Positions 26,078 to 35,300 of a DNA stretch of 64,000 bases are shown here, piece after piece. The notes below the pieces were generated by a model. It was not told the DNA's origin. It ran no database searches and saw nothing but the letters and a program-made list of their open reading frames with translations. Positions within the stretch are counted from its first letter, which is position 1. The number at the start of each line of letters is the position of its first letter. The translations under genes and the position numbers were made by a program. Source of the DNA: JAJDXW01 sp965214795 (lineage in GTDB: Bacteria > Pseudomonadota > Gammaproteobacteria > HK1); the NCBI GenBank assembly GCA_965214795.1, contig OZ243976.1, positions 248,001 through 312,000 on the forward strand. Direction: 5' to 3'.

Positions 26078-27085
26078 ATGCTCACCGTTCCCATCCTCGA
26101 CATCACACCAATCCGCCGCGGCGATTCCGCGGGGCGACGGACCCTTGCGCGTGGAATCGACCGGGCGCTCCGGGAGATCGGATTCTTCGTGGCCGTTGGA
26201 CACGGCGTTCCCAGGTCCGAGACCGAAGAGACCATCGAGGTGAGCAAGCGCTTCTTCGACCTCCCCCGCGAGGAGAAGAGCAAGGTCGCGAATCGGGGAA
26301 CGCCGTTTCGGGGCTACGTCGCGTTCGGCGATGAGAACCTCTCGTACACCGAGGACGATGCATCACCGCCGGACTGGAAGGAGTTCTACACGATGGGGCG
26401 CCCCGATCGGTCGGCCCCCTACTTCCACCGGCCAGACCTCGCGGCTACGTTCAAGCCGAACGTGTGGCCCGCCGGGATGCCGGCATTGCGCGCGACGATG
26501 GAACGCCACTACCGATCGATGGAGCAGCTCACGACGACCATCATGCAGGGGCTCGCGCTCTCCCTCGGCCTCGTCGAGGACTTCTTTTGCGACAAGCTGG
26601 ACCGACACGACAGCACGTTCCGGGCGGCGAACTACCCGCACCAGGACCGTGCGCCCGCGCCGGGACAGCTTCGAGCGGGCGCGCATACCGACTATGGAGC
26701 GATCACGTTACTGGCGAGCGAGGATGCACCCGGCGGGCTCCGGATCCGGACCCGCGACGGCGCCTGGGTGGACCCTCCGGTGTCACCCGAAGGATTCGTC
26801 GTCAACATCGGCGACCTCATGATGACCTGGACCAACGATCGCTGGCTCTCGAATCTTCATCGAGTCGTCAACCCACCTCCGAACGCCAGCGGCTCGACCC
26901 GCCGGCTGTCGCTGGTCTATTTCGCCAACTGCAATCCGGACGCGCGCATCGAGTGCCTTCCAACGTGCATGGGCCCGGGCAACCCCGCGCGCCACCCACC
27001 CGTCACGGCAGGCGAGCATCGAAGGATGAAGATCCGAAAGTCGGTGCTCAGGCCCGCGCCGACGTTGGTTCCGGGAACGTCCTGA
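26078..27085 (+). CDS. 2OG-Fe(II) oxygenase, isopenicillin N synthase-like
   Basis: A 335-residue cytoplasmic oxygenase. The N-terminal DIOX_N-type region has PILDITPIRRGD and IGFFVAVGHGVP, the usual start of this family. The catalytic double-stranded beta helix carries GAHTDYGAITLLASED (His and Asp ligands, near residue 208), NLHRVVNPP (second His, near 266) and RRLSLVYF (2-oxoglutarate Arg). Relatives oxidise small metabolites, including ethylene-forming and antibiotic-ring enzymes; the substrate is unknown. The outer transposon ends only 66 bp upstream, so the native promoter was probably displaced. No ribosome site is evident. Confidence 0.88.
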   Translation: MLTVPILDITPIRRGDSAGRRTLARGIDRALREIGFFVAVGHGVPRSETEETIEVSKRFFDLPREEKSKVANRGTPFRGYVAFGDENLSYTEDDASPPDWKEFYTMGRPDRSAPYFHRPDLAATFKPNVWPAGMPALRATMERHYRSMEQLTTTIMQGLALSLGLVEDFFCDKLDRHDSTFRAANYPHQDRAPAPGQLRAGAHTDYGAITLLASEDAPGGLRIRTRDGAWVDPPVSPEGFVVNIGDLMMTWTNDRWLSNLHRVVNPPPNASGSTRRLSLVYFANCNPDARIECLPTCMGPGNPARHPPVTAGEHRRMKIRKSVLRPAPTLVPGTS

Positions 27086-27145
27086 AACCCGCCGGTGCGC
27101 GTGCGCCGGGACCCCGCGTGGCTCCGCCCTGCGGGGGACTACCCG

Positions 27146-28594
27146 TCAGGCGGCACGCAGCACCCGGCCCGGCCGGGCCCCGGTCGAGCGCGCCCCGTCC
27201 CAGATCGCCTCGCCGTTCGCCAGCACCAGATCGATGCCGGCGGCCGGCTGCGCGGGCTCCTCGTAGGTCGCCCGGTCGATGACGGTGGCCGGGTCGAAGA
27301 CGACGAGATCGGCGGCGGCGCCCGGGCGGACGACGCCGCGGTCGGTGAGGCCGAAGCGGGCGGCGGGGAGCCCCGTCATCTTGTGAACCGCGGTCTCGAG
27401 CGGGAACAGCCCGAGCTCGCGCGTGTAGTGGCCGAGAACCCGCGGAAACGTGCCCCAGAGTCGAGGGTGGGGCTTCTCGTCATGAGGGCTCCCGTCCGAG
27501 CCGATCATCGAATGGGGGTAGGCGAGGATGCGGCGCACGTCCTCCTCGTCCATCATGAAGTAGACCGCGCCGGCCGGCTGGAGCCGGTCAGCGGCCGCGA
27601 AGACGTCCACCTTCCACTCGGCCGCAATCTCCGCGAGATCGCCACCGGCCGTCTCCGGGTACGGCTCCGACCAGGTGATGAGGATCCGCGCCGAGTCCTC
27701 GATGAGAGCGGGCAGGAGCACCGACGAGCCGGCGGTGTACGGATAGACGTCGAGGCCTATCTCCTGATTCCCGCGGGCGTCGTCGAACTTGCGAAGCGTC
27801 TCCCGAGTGCGGCCGAAGTTTCGCGGCCCTGCGCACTTGTGGTGCGACACGACCACCGGAAGCCTCGCGCGGGCGCCGATCTCGAACGTCTCGTCGAGCG
27901 AGTCGAGGACGTGGTCATGCTCGTCCCGCATATGGGTGGCATACACGCCGCCCGCGCGTGCGGCGACTTCGGCGAGCGCCACCACCTCGTCCGTTGGCGC
28001 CGCGCGGTTCGGGGGGTAGAACAAGCCCGTGGAGAAGCCGATCGCACCCGCCGCCATGCCTTCCTCCAGACGTTCCTGCATCACCGCGATCTCGGAATCC
28101 GTCGCCGGCCGATCGAGGTCATCCATCACCCCGGTTCGAAGGGTCGCGTGGCCGACCAGGATCGCCGTGTTGATCGCGGCGGGCGCCCGCTCCAGCTCGG
28201 TCACGTAGGATTCCACGGTCGGAAAACGCCACCACTCCGGCCCGCCGAAGAGGTTGAGGGGCGGCGGGGTAGGACGACCCGGCGGAAGCGGCGCGAGGCT
28301 GGACCCGCAGTTTCCGACCACTACCGTAGTCACCCCCTGGCTCGCCTTGCACCCCATGCCGGGGTCCGAGAGGAGGGCGCGGTCGTCGTGGGTGTGGACG
28401 TCGATGAAGCCGGGCGCAACCGCCCTCCCGCGCGCATCGATTTCGCGGTCGGCCGCGACCGCGCCAAGGTCGCCGACCGCCGCGATGCGGTCTCCGGAAA
28501 CGGCGACGTCGGCGGGGCGCGGCGGCCCCCCGGTGCCGTCCACCAGCGTGCCGTGACGGATGACGACGTCGCAACGCTTCGGCGCTTCGCTCAT
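27146..28594 (-). CDS. N-acyl-D-amino-acid deacylase (D-aminoacylase) family
   Basis: A 482-residue zinc amidohydrolase. VIRHGTLVDGTGGPPRPADV opens the beta-sandwich and APGFIDVHTHDDRALL carries the HxH metal pair. VGNCGSS contains the metal-bridging Cys characteristic of D-aminoacylases. HMRDEHDHVLD, VVSHHKCAG and SMIGSDGSPHDEKPHPRLWG (Asp) complete the site. It would remove acyl groups from N-acyl-D-amino acids in the cytoplasm. GAGGAG is eight bases before ATG 28594. It lies 51 bp downstream of the next gene in a minus-strand run that begins with ABC transporter relics, suggesting a former peptide or amino-sugar salvage operon. Confidence 0.9.
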   Translation of the reverse strand: MSEAPKRCDVVIRHGTLVDGTGGPPRPADVAVSGDRIAAVGDLGAVAADREIDARGRAVAPGFIDVHTHDDRALLSDPGMGCKASQGVTTVVVGNCGSSLAPLPPGRPTPPPLNLFGGPEWWRFPTVESYVTELERAPAAINTAILVGHATLRTGVMDDLDRPATDSEIAVMQERLEEGMAAGAIGFSTGLFYPPNRAAPTDEVVALAEVAARAGGVYATHMRDEHDHVLDSLDETFEIGARARLPVVVSHHKCAGPRNFGRTRETLRKFDDARGNQEIGLDVYPYTAGSSVLLPALIEDSARILITWSEPYPETAGGDLAEIAAEWKVDVFAAADRLQPAGAVYFMMDEEDVRRILAYPHSMIGSDGSPHDEKPHPRLWGTFPRVLGHYTRELGLFPLETAVHKMTGLPAARFGLTDRGVVRPGAAADLVVFDPATVIDRATYEEPAQPAAGIDLVLANGEAIWDGARSTGARPGRVLRAA

Positions 28595-28645
28595 GGGAAG
28601 GCTCCTCGATGACGCGGACGACCCACCCGCAACGGGCAAGATCGA

Positions 28646-29587
28646 TCAGCGATAGCTCATGCGAAGGCTCGTCTTTCCGCTCAGCACGGCGAACCTTCCG
28701 TTCTCGATCGAGGTGATGGGCTCGAACATCGTCCGCCCAACCAGCTCTCCGCCCACATAGACCGCGCTCGCGAGGTAGATGGCGGCGCCAAGCTCCCCCC
28801 GCTCGCCGATCGCCGGGTCCGTCGTGGTGACTCGTTCGGCGACCCCGGCGGCATCGCAGTGAACGGCGTTCTCCGGCCCCATCCCGATCGGGGTGCCGGC
28901 CTCGATCGTCACCCATCCCCGGGGTTCGCCCTCGCCGACCATGGCGTCCAGCGCAACCGCCGCCACCAATTCGGCCAGCACCGGGTAGGGCCGGATCGCG
29001 TTGTGCAGCACCGCGACGACCGCCCCACTCGCCTCGTCGCGCCGGAGCGCGGTGCCAACGTCCGGCCGGCGAAGCACGCGCTCGCTGTTCCGGCAGTGCG
29101 CGCCGCCCTCCCGGTCGATCGCGATGAGGCCGCAATCCGCTTCCGGATTGGCGCCGACCACCTCGTCGACGGCCCGCACCGCCGGTTCACCGGCCACCAG
29201 CCGCTCGAGGACCTCCCAGTTCATCGGTTTCCCGCTGACTCCGGTCGTCGGCGGGATCCGGTGGCCGGTCACGAGCCCTCCGCGCGGATCGGCCGGCACG
29301 TACTGGGCAAGCGGCGCGGGCCGGTCCGGACCGCTCGAGATCACCCCCGCAATCCGCGCGCTCGCGAAGTCGTCCGGCGGCTCGATCCCCGTGGTCTCGC
29401 CCTCGGTGAAGAGGGTCGACGTGCCGCCGCGCTGGGTCTCCGAACGGAGCTCCGCCCCGCCCTCACCGATGGCCGCGTAGGTGACGAAGCCTCCGATCGC
29501 GCCGGCGCCGACCTCTTCGGCCGCCGCCAGCGCGTCGAAGACGGCGCGGCCGGCGCGGGGCCCGTACGCGCCGATTCCGATGGTCAC
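28646..29587 (-). CDS. uncharacterised protein, possibly DUF6963-like
   Basis: A 313-residue protein beginning GTG (MTIGIGAYGPRAGRAVFDAL) after GGGAGG. It has an Ntn-like alternation of strands and helices: VGAGAIGGFVTYAAI, ETQRGGTSTLF, GLVTGHRIPPTTG, NPEADCGLIAIDREGG, then a C-terminal RMSYR. No catalytic motif can be named with confidence. The opening resembles proteins annotated DUF6963, but this was not verified. It is 35 bp after the binding-protein remnant and 51 bp before the D-aminoacylase, so it is almost certainly co-transcribed and may act on the same compounds. Confidence 0.6.
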   Translation of the reverse strand: MTIGIGAYGPRAGRAVFDALAAAEEVGAGAIGGFVTYAAIGEGGAELRSETQRGGTSTLFTEGETTGIEPPDDFASARIAGVISSGPDRPAPLAQYVPADPRGGLVTGHRIPPTTGVSGKPMNWEVLERLVAGEPAVRAVDEVVGANPEADCGLIAIDREGGAHCRNSERVLRRPDVGTALRRDEASGAVVAVLHNAIRPYPVLAELVAAVALDAMVGEGEPRGWVTIEAGTPIGMGPENAVHCDAAGVAERVTTTDPAIGERGELGAAIYLASAVYVGGELVGRTMFEPITSIENGRFAVLSGKTSLRMSYR

Positions 29588-31092
29588 CGGCCGCCTCCCG
29601 GGGCCATGCCCTTCCCCCGCCTCATCCCATGAGACCTTCGACGTTGTCGAACCGCTGGAGGACGCCGGTGTCCCGCAGGTACTCGTTCTCGGGGACGAGC
29701 GGGGGGAGCAGCTTCACTTTTCCTTCCGCATCGTAGTACTTGTCGACGTTGTCCGGCGTCAGCACGATCTGGGGGCACTTGGTGAGCGGCGGGGGCTCGA
29801 CGCCGTTGAGGACGGCGGTCGCCATCGCGATGAGGTACTGCCCCCAGTGCGTGGCGAACACCGAGCCCTCGGCGACCCACTGCGGGTTGTTTCGCAGCTC
29901 GCCGAGCGCCGCCACGGACCCGCCGAGCCCGGCCACGATGGTGTTCTCCTGGCGGCCTGTCTCGGTGATCGCCCGCCACCCGCCGAGCGTGGAATCGTCG
30001 TTCACCGAGTAGAGCAGGATATGGCGGTCGGCCGGCAACGTCTGGAGCGCGTTCTTCACCGCCGTGTAGCTCTCCTCCAGCGCGCCGGCGCCATCGACCT
30101 GAATTCCGGTGTCGCCGATGGTGGTGGTCGTCGCGGTGATCTCCTCCGGTTTGATCTTCGTCATGCCTTCCATGGTCTCGGCCGCAGTGACGTAGAAGTA
30201 GCGCACGCAGTCGTTGACCTCCACGCCGGCCGCCGACGCCTGAATGATGATTGCGGTCGTATCGCGGCCGGTCCACCCCTTCGCCTTCGCAATTGGAACC
30301 ACGACATTCGCGGTGTCGGTGCCGATCTCCCGGCAGCTTCCCGAGAATGATCATGCCGAGAACCTGGTCCTTGGTGACGGCCGCGGTGCGGCGCGTTCCC
30401 ACCTGCCGCCCGTTCTCCATGACGGTGATGCGATCGGACATGTCGAACACATCGTGGATGTCATGGCTGATCACGAGCATCCCGATCCCCTCGAGCTTGA
30501 GGCGCAGGACGAGCTCCTTGAACGCCCGCGTCTCGCGCTGTCCGAGGGCGGCGGTCGGCTCGTCCATGACGAGGACCCTGGCGTTGAAGTAGATGGCGCG
30601 CGCGATGGCGATCGACTGGCGCTGGCCTCCCGACAGGCTGAGCACCGGGTCTCGCAAGGACACGAAGCTCGGGTTGATCCGATTGATGATCTCGCGGGCC
30701 GCGCGCTCCATCGCGGCGTTGTCGAGGGTTCCGTACCGGGTATGGATCTCACGCCCGATGAAGAAGTTCGCGACCGCATCGAGGTTGTCGTGCAGGGCGA
30801 GATCCTGGTAGATGGTCTCGATGCCGTAGCGCTTCGCGTCGCGGGGGTTGCCAATGCTGACCCGGTTCCCGGCGACGTAGATCGCTCCATCGTCCATCTG
30901 GTAGGCGCCGGAAAGAATCTTGATGAGCGTCGACTTGCCGGCGCCGTTGTGGCCGACGATGCCGACCACCTCCCCGGGCTCGACCGAGATCGAGACGCCC
31001 TCGACCGCGTGGATACCGCCGAACGACTTGTGGATGTCTCGCATCTCGACGAGCGGTGGGCCGCCCGTCGCTTCCGGAACATCGCTCGGCAC
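29584..31092 (-). CDS. ABC transporter ATPase (sugar type) with aberrant C-terminal read-through
   Basis: Residues 1-254 form a complete single ATPase domain of the ribose/xylose importer type: Walker A GHNGAGKST (about 47), Q-loop IYQDLALHDNLD, signature LSGGQRQS, Walker B VLVMDEPTAALG and H-loop SHDIHD. It ends GMIILGKLP, the normal C-terminus of relatives. The frame then continues through the binding-protein remnant in a wrong frame for another 250 meaningless residues. The natural stop, permease gene and first half of the binding protein were lost in one deletion. The ATPase fold may still form, but it has no permease partner here. Confidence 0.8.
   Translation of the reverse strand: MPSDVPEATGGPPLVEMRDIHKSFGGIHAVEGVSISVEPGEVVGIVGHNGAGKSTLIKILSGAYQMDDGAIYVAGNRVSIGNPRDAKRYGIETIYQDLALHDNLDAVANFFIGREIHTRYGTLDNAAMERAAREIINRINPSFVSLRDPVLSLSGGQRQSIAIARAIYFNARVLVMDEPTAALGQRETRAFKELVLRLKLEGIGMLVISHDIHDVFDMSDRITVMENGRQVGTRRTAAVTKDQVLGMIILGKLPGDRHRHRECRGSNCEGEGVDRPRYDRNHHSGVGGRRGGQRLRALLLRHCGRDHGRHDEDQTGGDHRDDHHHRRHRNSGRWRRRAGGELHGGEERAPDVAGRPPYPALLGERRFHARRVAGDHRDRPPGEHHRGRARRVRGGARRAAKQPAVGRRGLGVRHALGAVPHRDGDRRPQRRRAPAAHQVPPDRADAGQRRQVLRCGRKSEAAPPARPRERVPAGHRRPPAVRQRRRSHGMRRGKGMAPGGGR
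29622..30330 (-). pseudogene. sugar-type ABC substrate-binding protein, C-terminal part
   Basis: About 235 codons matching the C-terminal lobe of ribose-type periplasmic binding proteins: EIGTDTANVVVPIAKAKGW, AAGVEVNDCVRYFYVTAAET, DTGIQVDGAGALEES, LLYSVNDDSTLGGW and GLGGSVAALGELR. The signal peptide and first lobe (about 150 residues) are missing. The remnant starts in the sequence immediately after the end of the ATPase domain, in another frame. The ligand is unknown. Confidence 0.78.
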
Positions 31093-31391
31093 GGGTCGGG
31101 GAACTCCTCACGACGAACGCGGTCGCGCGGATTGCGCGGATTGCGCGGATTGCGCGGATCTCGAGCCTCCAGTGTACAGAAGCCGGGAACACTCCACACT
31201 GCAGATGGGGTTAGCCGAAGGCGTAACCCGACACCCCCGCCCTCGGACCGTCGCCAATGTCGGATTACGCCTCCGGTTCATCTGACCTGCCCGGTTGCCG
31301 GATCATCGCTCGGCATGGGCCGGCGAACTCCTCATGGCGAACGCGATCGCGCGAACCGTGCGGTTCTCGAGCCTCCGGTGTACCGAAGCCG
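31081..31391 (+). repeat. imperfect 90-bp duplication with 9-bp tandem repeat
   Basis: The sequence 31081-31187 (ATCGCTCGGCACGGGTCGG through CCAGTGTACAGAAGCC) recurs with changes at 31305-31391. The first copy contains four tandem 9-bp units GCGCGGATT at 31125-31160, the last ending in C. The second copy lacks this expansion. The duplicated stretch spans the region upstream of the ABC ATPase gene and the end of the GST gene. Confidence 0.7.
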
Positions 31392-31400
31392 TCCCCGGGG

Positions 31401-32093
31401 TCACTGCGGAAGCGCGGCCCCGGTCTGGCTGAAGAGGACCCGCCGTTCCTCCTCGCTCGGCGGCTCCGTCCGCCGCCACTCCTTGCCCACGTCGACCCCT
31501 CGCCGGGCGGCGGGGCGCGCCTTCAGAGCCTCGTGCCACCGCACCACGTTCGGATAGGCGTCCAGGGACTGCCCGAACATCTTGTAGGGGAGCAGCCAGG
31601 GCCACGTCGCCATGTCGGCGATCGAATAGTCTCCCGCGAGGAACTCGCGGTCCGCGAGGCGACGGTCCATGACCCCGATGAGCCGGTCGTACTCCTTGGC
31701 GTAGCGCTCGTGCGCATACGGATTCGGCTCGGGAGCGTAGCTCACGAAATGGCTGAGCTGCCCGGCCATCGGTCCGAAGCCGCCCACCTGCCAGTAGAGC
31801 CATTGCAGGACCTCGAAGCGCGCGTTCGCCCCCTGCGGCAGGAACCGGCCCGACTTCTCCGCGAGATAGCACAGGATTGCCCCCGACTCGAAGATCGCGA
31901 TGCGCCCCTCCGGCCCCTCCGGATCGACGATCGCAGGCATCCGGTTGTTCGGGCTGATCGCGAGAAACCCGGGATCGAACTGGTCGCCCCGTCCGATGTT
32001 GACCGGCACCACCCGATAGGGCAGCCCGCACTCCTCGAGCATGATGGATATCTTCCAGCCGTTGGGGGTGGGCCAGTAGTAGAGGTCGATCAC
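31401..32093 (-). CDS. glutathione S-transferase family protein (YfcG-like)
   Basis: A 230-residue GST. The thioredoxin-like domain opens IDLYYWPTPNGWKISIML, the TPNGWK motif of YfcG/YghU-type disulfide reductases. NRMPAIVDPEG contains the cis-Pro and FESGAILCYLAE binds the gamma-glutamyl group. The helical domain has YSIADMATWPWL near residue 165 and AYPNVVRWHEALKARPA. Members reduce mixed disulfides or conjugate glutathione in the cytoplasm. GTG at 32093 is the start, with GGAGA about seven bases upstream; longer frames extend into unrelated sequence. Confidence 0.88.
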   Translation of the reverse strand: MIDLYYWPTPNGWKISIMLEECGLPYRVVPVNIGRGDQFDPGFLAISPNNRMPAIVDPEGPEGRIAIFESGAILCYLAEKSGRFLPQGANARFEVLQWLYWQVGGFGPMAGQLSHFVSYAPEPNPYAHERYAKEYDRLIGVMDRRLADREFLAGDYSIADMATWPWLLPYKMFGQSLDAYPNVVRWHEALKARPAARRGVDVGKEWRRTEPPSEEERRVLFSQTGAALPQ

Positions 32094-32352
32094 CGGTTCT
32101 CTCCGCAGGTTTCGCCGATCAGCGCGCGAGTGTAGCCCGCATCGTCCACGGATTTCCCGGTCCCGGGGGGCGGTGGCCAGGGCCGATTCGCTCGATGATC
32201 CGGTGACCCGGCCGAGCCGGCGGGCGGTCGGGGAACCCGGACCGGCGGGCGGCGCGGAATGCCCGTGCGCCTTCCCGCCAGGCCCGGGACCCGCGGCGGA
32301 ACCCGGGTGCCGGGTTCGCTCCTCTCGGGCCGGGGGGGACTCGGGCGGGGAT

Positions 32353-35300
32353 TCAGTCGGCGACCGCCGCAATCTGGCGGCCGACGAGCTGGCTGTAGAG
32401 GCCGCCCCGGCCGAGAAGCTCCTCGTGCCGGCCGATTTCCACGACGCGCCCTTCATCCAGGACCACGATACGGCCCGCGCTTCGCACCGTGGACAGCCGG
32501 TGCGCGATGATGACCGTGGTGCGATCGTGCATCAGCGTCTCGAGCGCGTGCTGCACGGCCTGCTCGCTCACCGCGTCGAGATGGGAGGTCGCTTCGTCGA
32601 GGACGAGGACGGGAGCGTCCTTGATGAACGCGCGGGCGATCGCGACCCGTTGCCGCTGCCCCCCGGACAGGCGCACCCCGCGTTCGCCCACCGGGGTATC
32701 GAGACCCTCCGGCAGGGCGGCCACGAAATCGGCGAGCGCGGACCGCTCGACCGCCCGGGCGACGTCCTCCTCGCCCGCCTCCGGCCGCGCGACGAGGATG
32801 TTCGCCCGGAGGGTCTCGTTGAAGAGCCACGTGTCCTGGCTCACGAGCGCGATGCGGGCGCGGAGCTCGTCGAGCCGCCATTCCCGGAGGTCGTATCCTG
32901 CGAGGCGTACCGTTCCCCGTTCCGGGTCGAAGAAGCGAAGCAACAGGTGGGCGGCGGTCGTCTTGCCCGCTCCCGACGGCCCCACCAGGGCCATGCGCAT
33001 TCCCGCCGGAACGTCGAAGGAGACCCCGCGAAGCGCCCGGTCCTCCCGGCCGGGGTAGCGGAAGTCGACCGCTTCCATCGCGAGGGCCATTCCCCCGGGC
33101 GCTCCCCGCGGCCCGAGGGCGGGCGCGGGGGCGATCGCAGGGACGGGCGCGGGGGCAGGCCGCGGCGAACCCGCCGCATCCGCCGGCGGACGCCCCGTCC
33201 CTCCGGGGCCGGGGGCGCCTTCCGCCGCCTCGGGTCCGCCGGGTGTCGTCCCGACCGCGCTCACGCCCGGGCCGTCCACCACCGTCACCGGCTCCCGGTG
33301 CACCGCGTACAGCCGCCGCGTCGCGCCCAGCGTATCGGAGAGCTGCCGCCCGATGTACGCGATCTCGGACACGGGCAGGAACGCGGCCATCGCGAGGAGG
33401 GCGAGCAGGGGCAGGAGGGCCGGATCGAGGCGCCCGTCCGACACGAGCCACGACCCGGTCACCACCATCACGAGACCGCCGAGCCCGGTAGCCGTCTCGA
33501 GCACCACGTTCTGCAGGGTGAGGCTGCGGAAGAACGGGAGCCGCAGCTCGACGTGGCGCCGGGCCAGCGTGAGGAACTCGCGGCGCCGCTCGGGCGTGCG
33601 CTCGAACGCGACGATCTCGCCGAGGCCCTGGATGGTGTCCACCGCGTGGGCATTGAGGTCGGCGAGCGCCTCGCGGGCCCGCGAGCCGAGCACATCCACC
33701 CGGTGGCGGGCGAGGAAGGGGCTGAGCGCCACCACCGCGAGGATCGGCGCGAGGGCCGCGGCGAGCGGCCAGCCGAACCACAGCAGGACCCCGACGACGG
33801 TTGCGGGAACGAGCACCGCCACCAGTCCGGGAGCGATGGTGTGAGCGAAGAAGTACTCCACCAGCTCCACGTCGTGGGTCGCCATCGCCACGAGGTCCCC
33901 CGAGCGCCGCCGGAGCAGCCACGCGGGGGCGAGGGCGTCGATCTTGCGGTAGAGGTCGATCCGCATTCGGGCGAGCATGCGGAACGCCATGTCATGCGCG
34001 ATCCACGACTCGACCCAGTGGAGGATCCCCGCCACCGGTGCGGCCGCGTAGAGGGCGTACAGCCAGGGCGTGAAGTCGCCGCCGCGCTTGAGGGCGGCGA
34101 CCGCGAGCGCGCTCAGCACCCCGACCCCGATGAGGCAGGCCACCCGGACGATGCCGAACCCGAACGTGAGGGTGAGCCGCCCGCGCCACGGCCGCACGTG
34201 GCGGAAGAGCTCGCGGAACGCCCCGTACCACCCGAGCCCCTCGGCGCGGGTGATCTCGTCGGCCGGCCCTCCGCCCGCGAACAGAGGGGCAAGGTCCTCG
34301 GCGGGAGCGCGGCCGGCGGGGGCGGCGAGTTCGACGTCCCCGGGCCGGCGGCTCTCCTCGGCCTGGCCGCGCATCAGGTGGAAGTAGACCCCCTGGCGGC
34401 GCATGAGCTCCGCGTGGCCGCCCGACTCCACCACCCGCCCGCCGTCGAGGACGAGGATCCGGTCCGCGCCGATGACGCTCGACAGGCGGTGGGCGAAGAT
34501 GAGGGTGGTGCGGCCCGCCATGAGGCGTTCGAGCGCCTCCTGGATGATCGCCTCGTTCTCCGCATCGACCGCGCTCAGCGCCTCGTCCAGCACCAGGATG
34601 GGAGCGTCGCGAAGAATGGCGCGGGCGATCGCGATGCGCTGGCGCTGCCCGCCGGAGAGCCGCACCCCGCGTTCGCCGACCACCGTGCGGTAGCCGTCCG
34701 GCAGCCGCTCGATGAACTCGTGCGCATTCGCCGCGCGGGCCGCGGCCGCGAGCTCCTCGAGGGTGGCATCCGGCTTGCCGAAGCGAAGGTTGTCCTCGAC
34801 GGTGCCGTGAAAGAGAACGGTGTCCTGATTGACGACCGCGATCCGCCCGTGGACGTCGTGGGCGGAGAGGTCGCGGAGGTCACGGCCCCCGATGCGGACG
34901 GACCCCCGGTCCGGATCGTGGAGGCGAAGGAGCAGGCGGACGATCGACGTCTTCCCGGCCCCGCTCGCCCCGACGAAGCCGACCCGCTCCCCGGCACCGA
35001 TCCGGAAGTCGAGACCCCGATGGGCCGGGCGGCGCGCCCCGGGATAGGTGAACCCCACCGCCTCGAACTCCACCGTCGGCGCGAGGTCCTCGCCCCGGGC
35101 AACGTCTCCGGGGGCGGAATACTCCACGATGGGCCGTCCCGCGAGGAGGCTCAGGATCCCGTCGGCCGCCGCCGTCCCGACCAGCCCCTGGTGGAGCAGG
35201 GCACGGAGGTCGCGCTGCGGCCGGAATACCTCGATACCCATCATCAGCACGATGAGAAGCTCGGCGAGGGTCATCGCCCCCGCGTCCACCCGAAAGGCTC

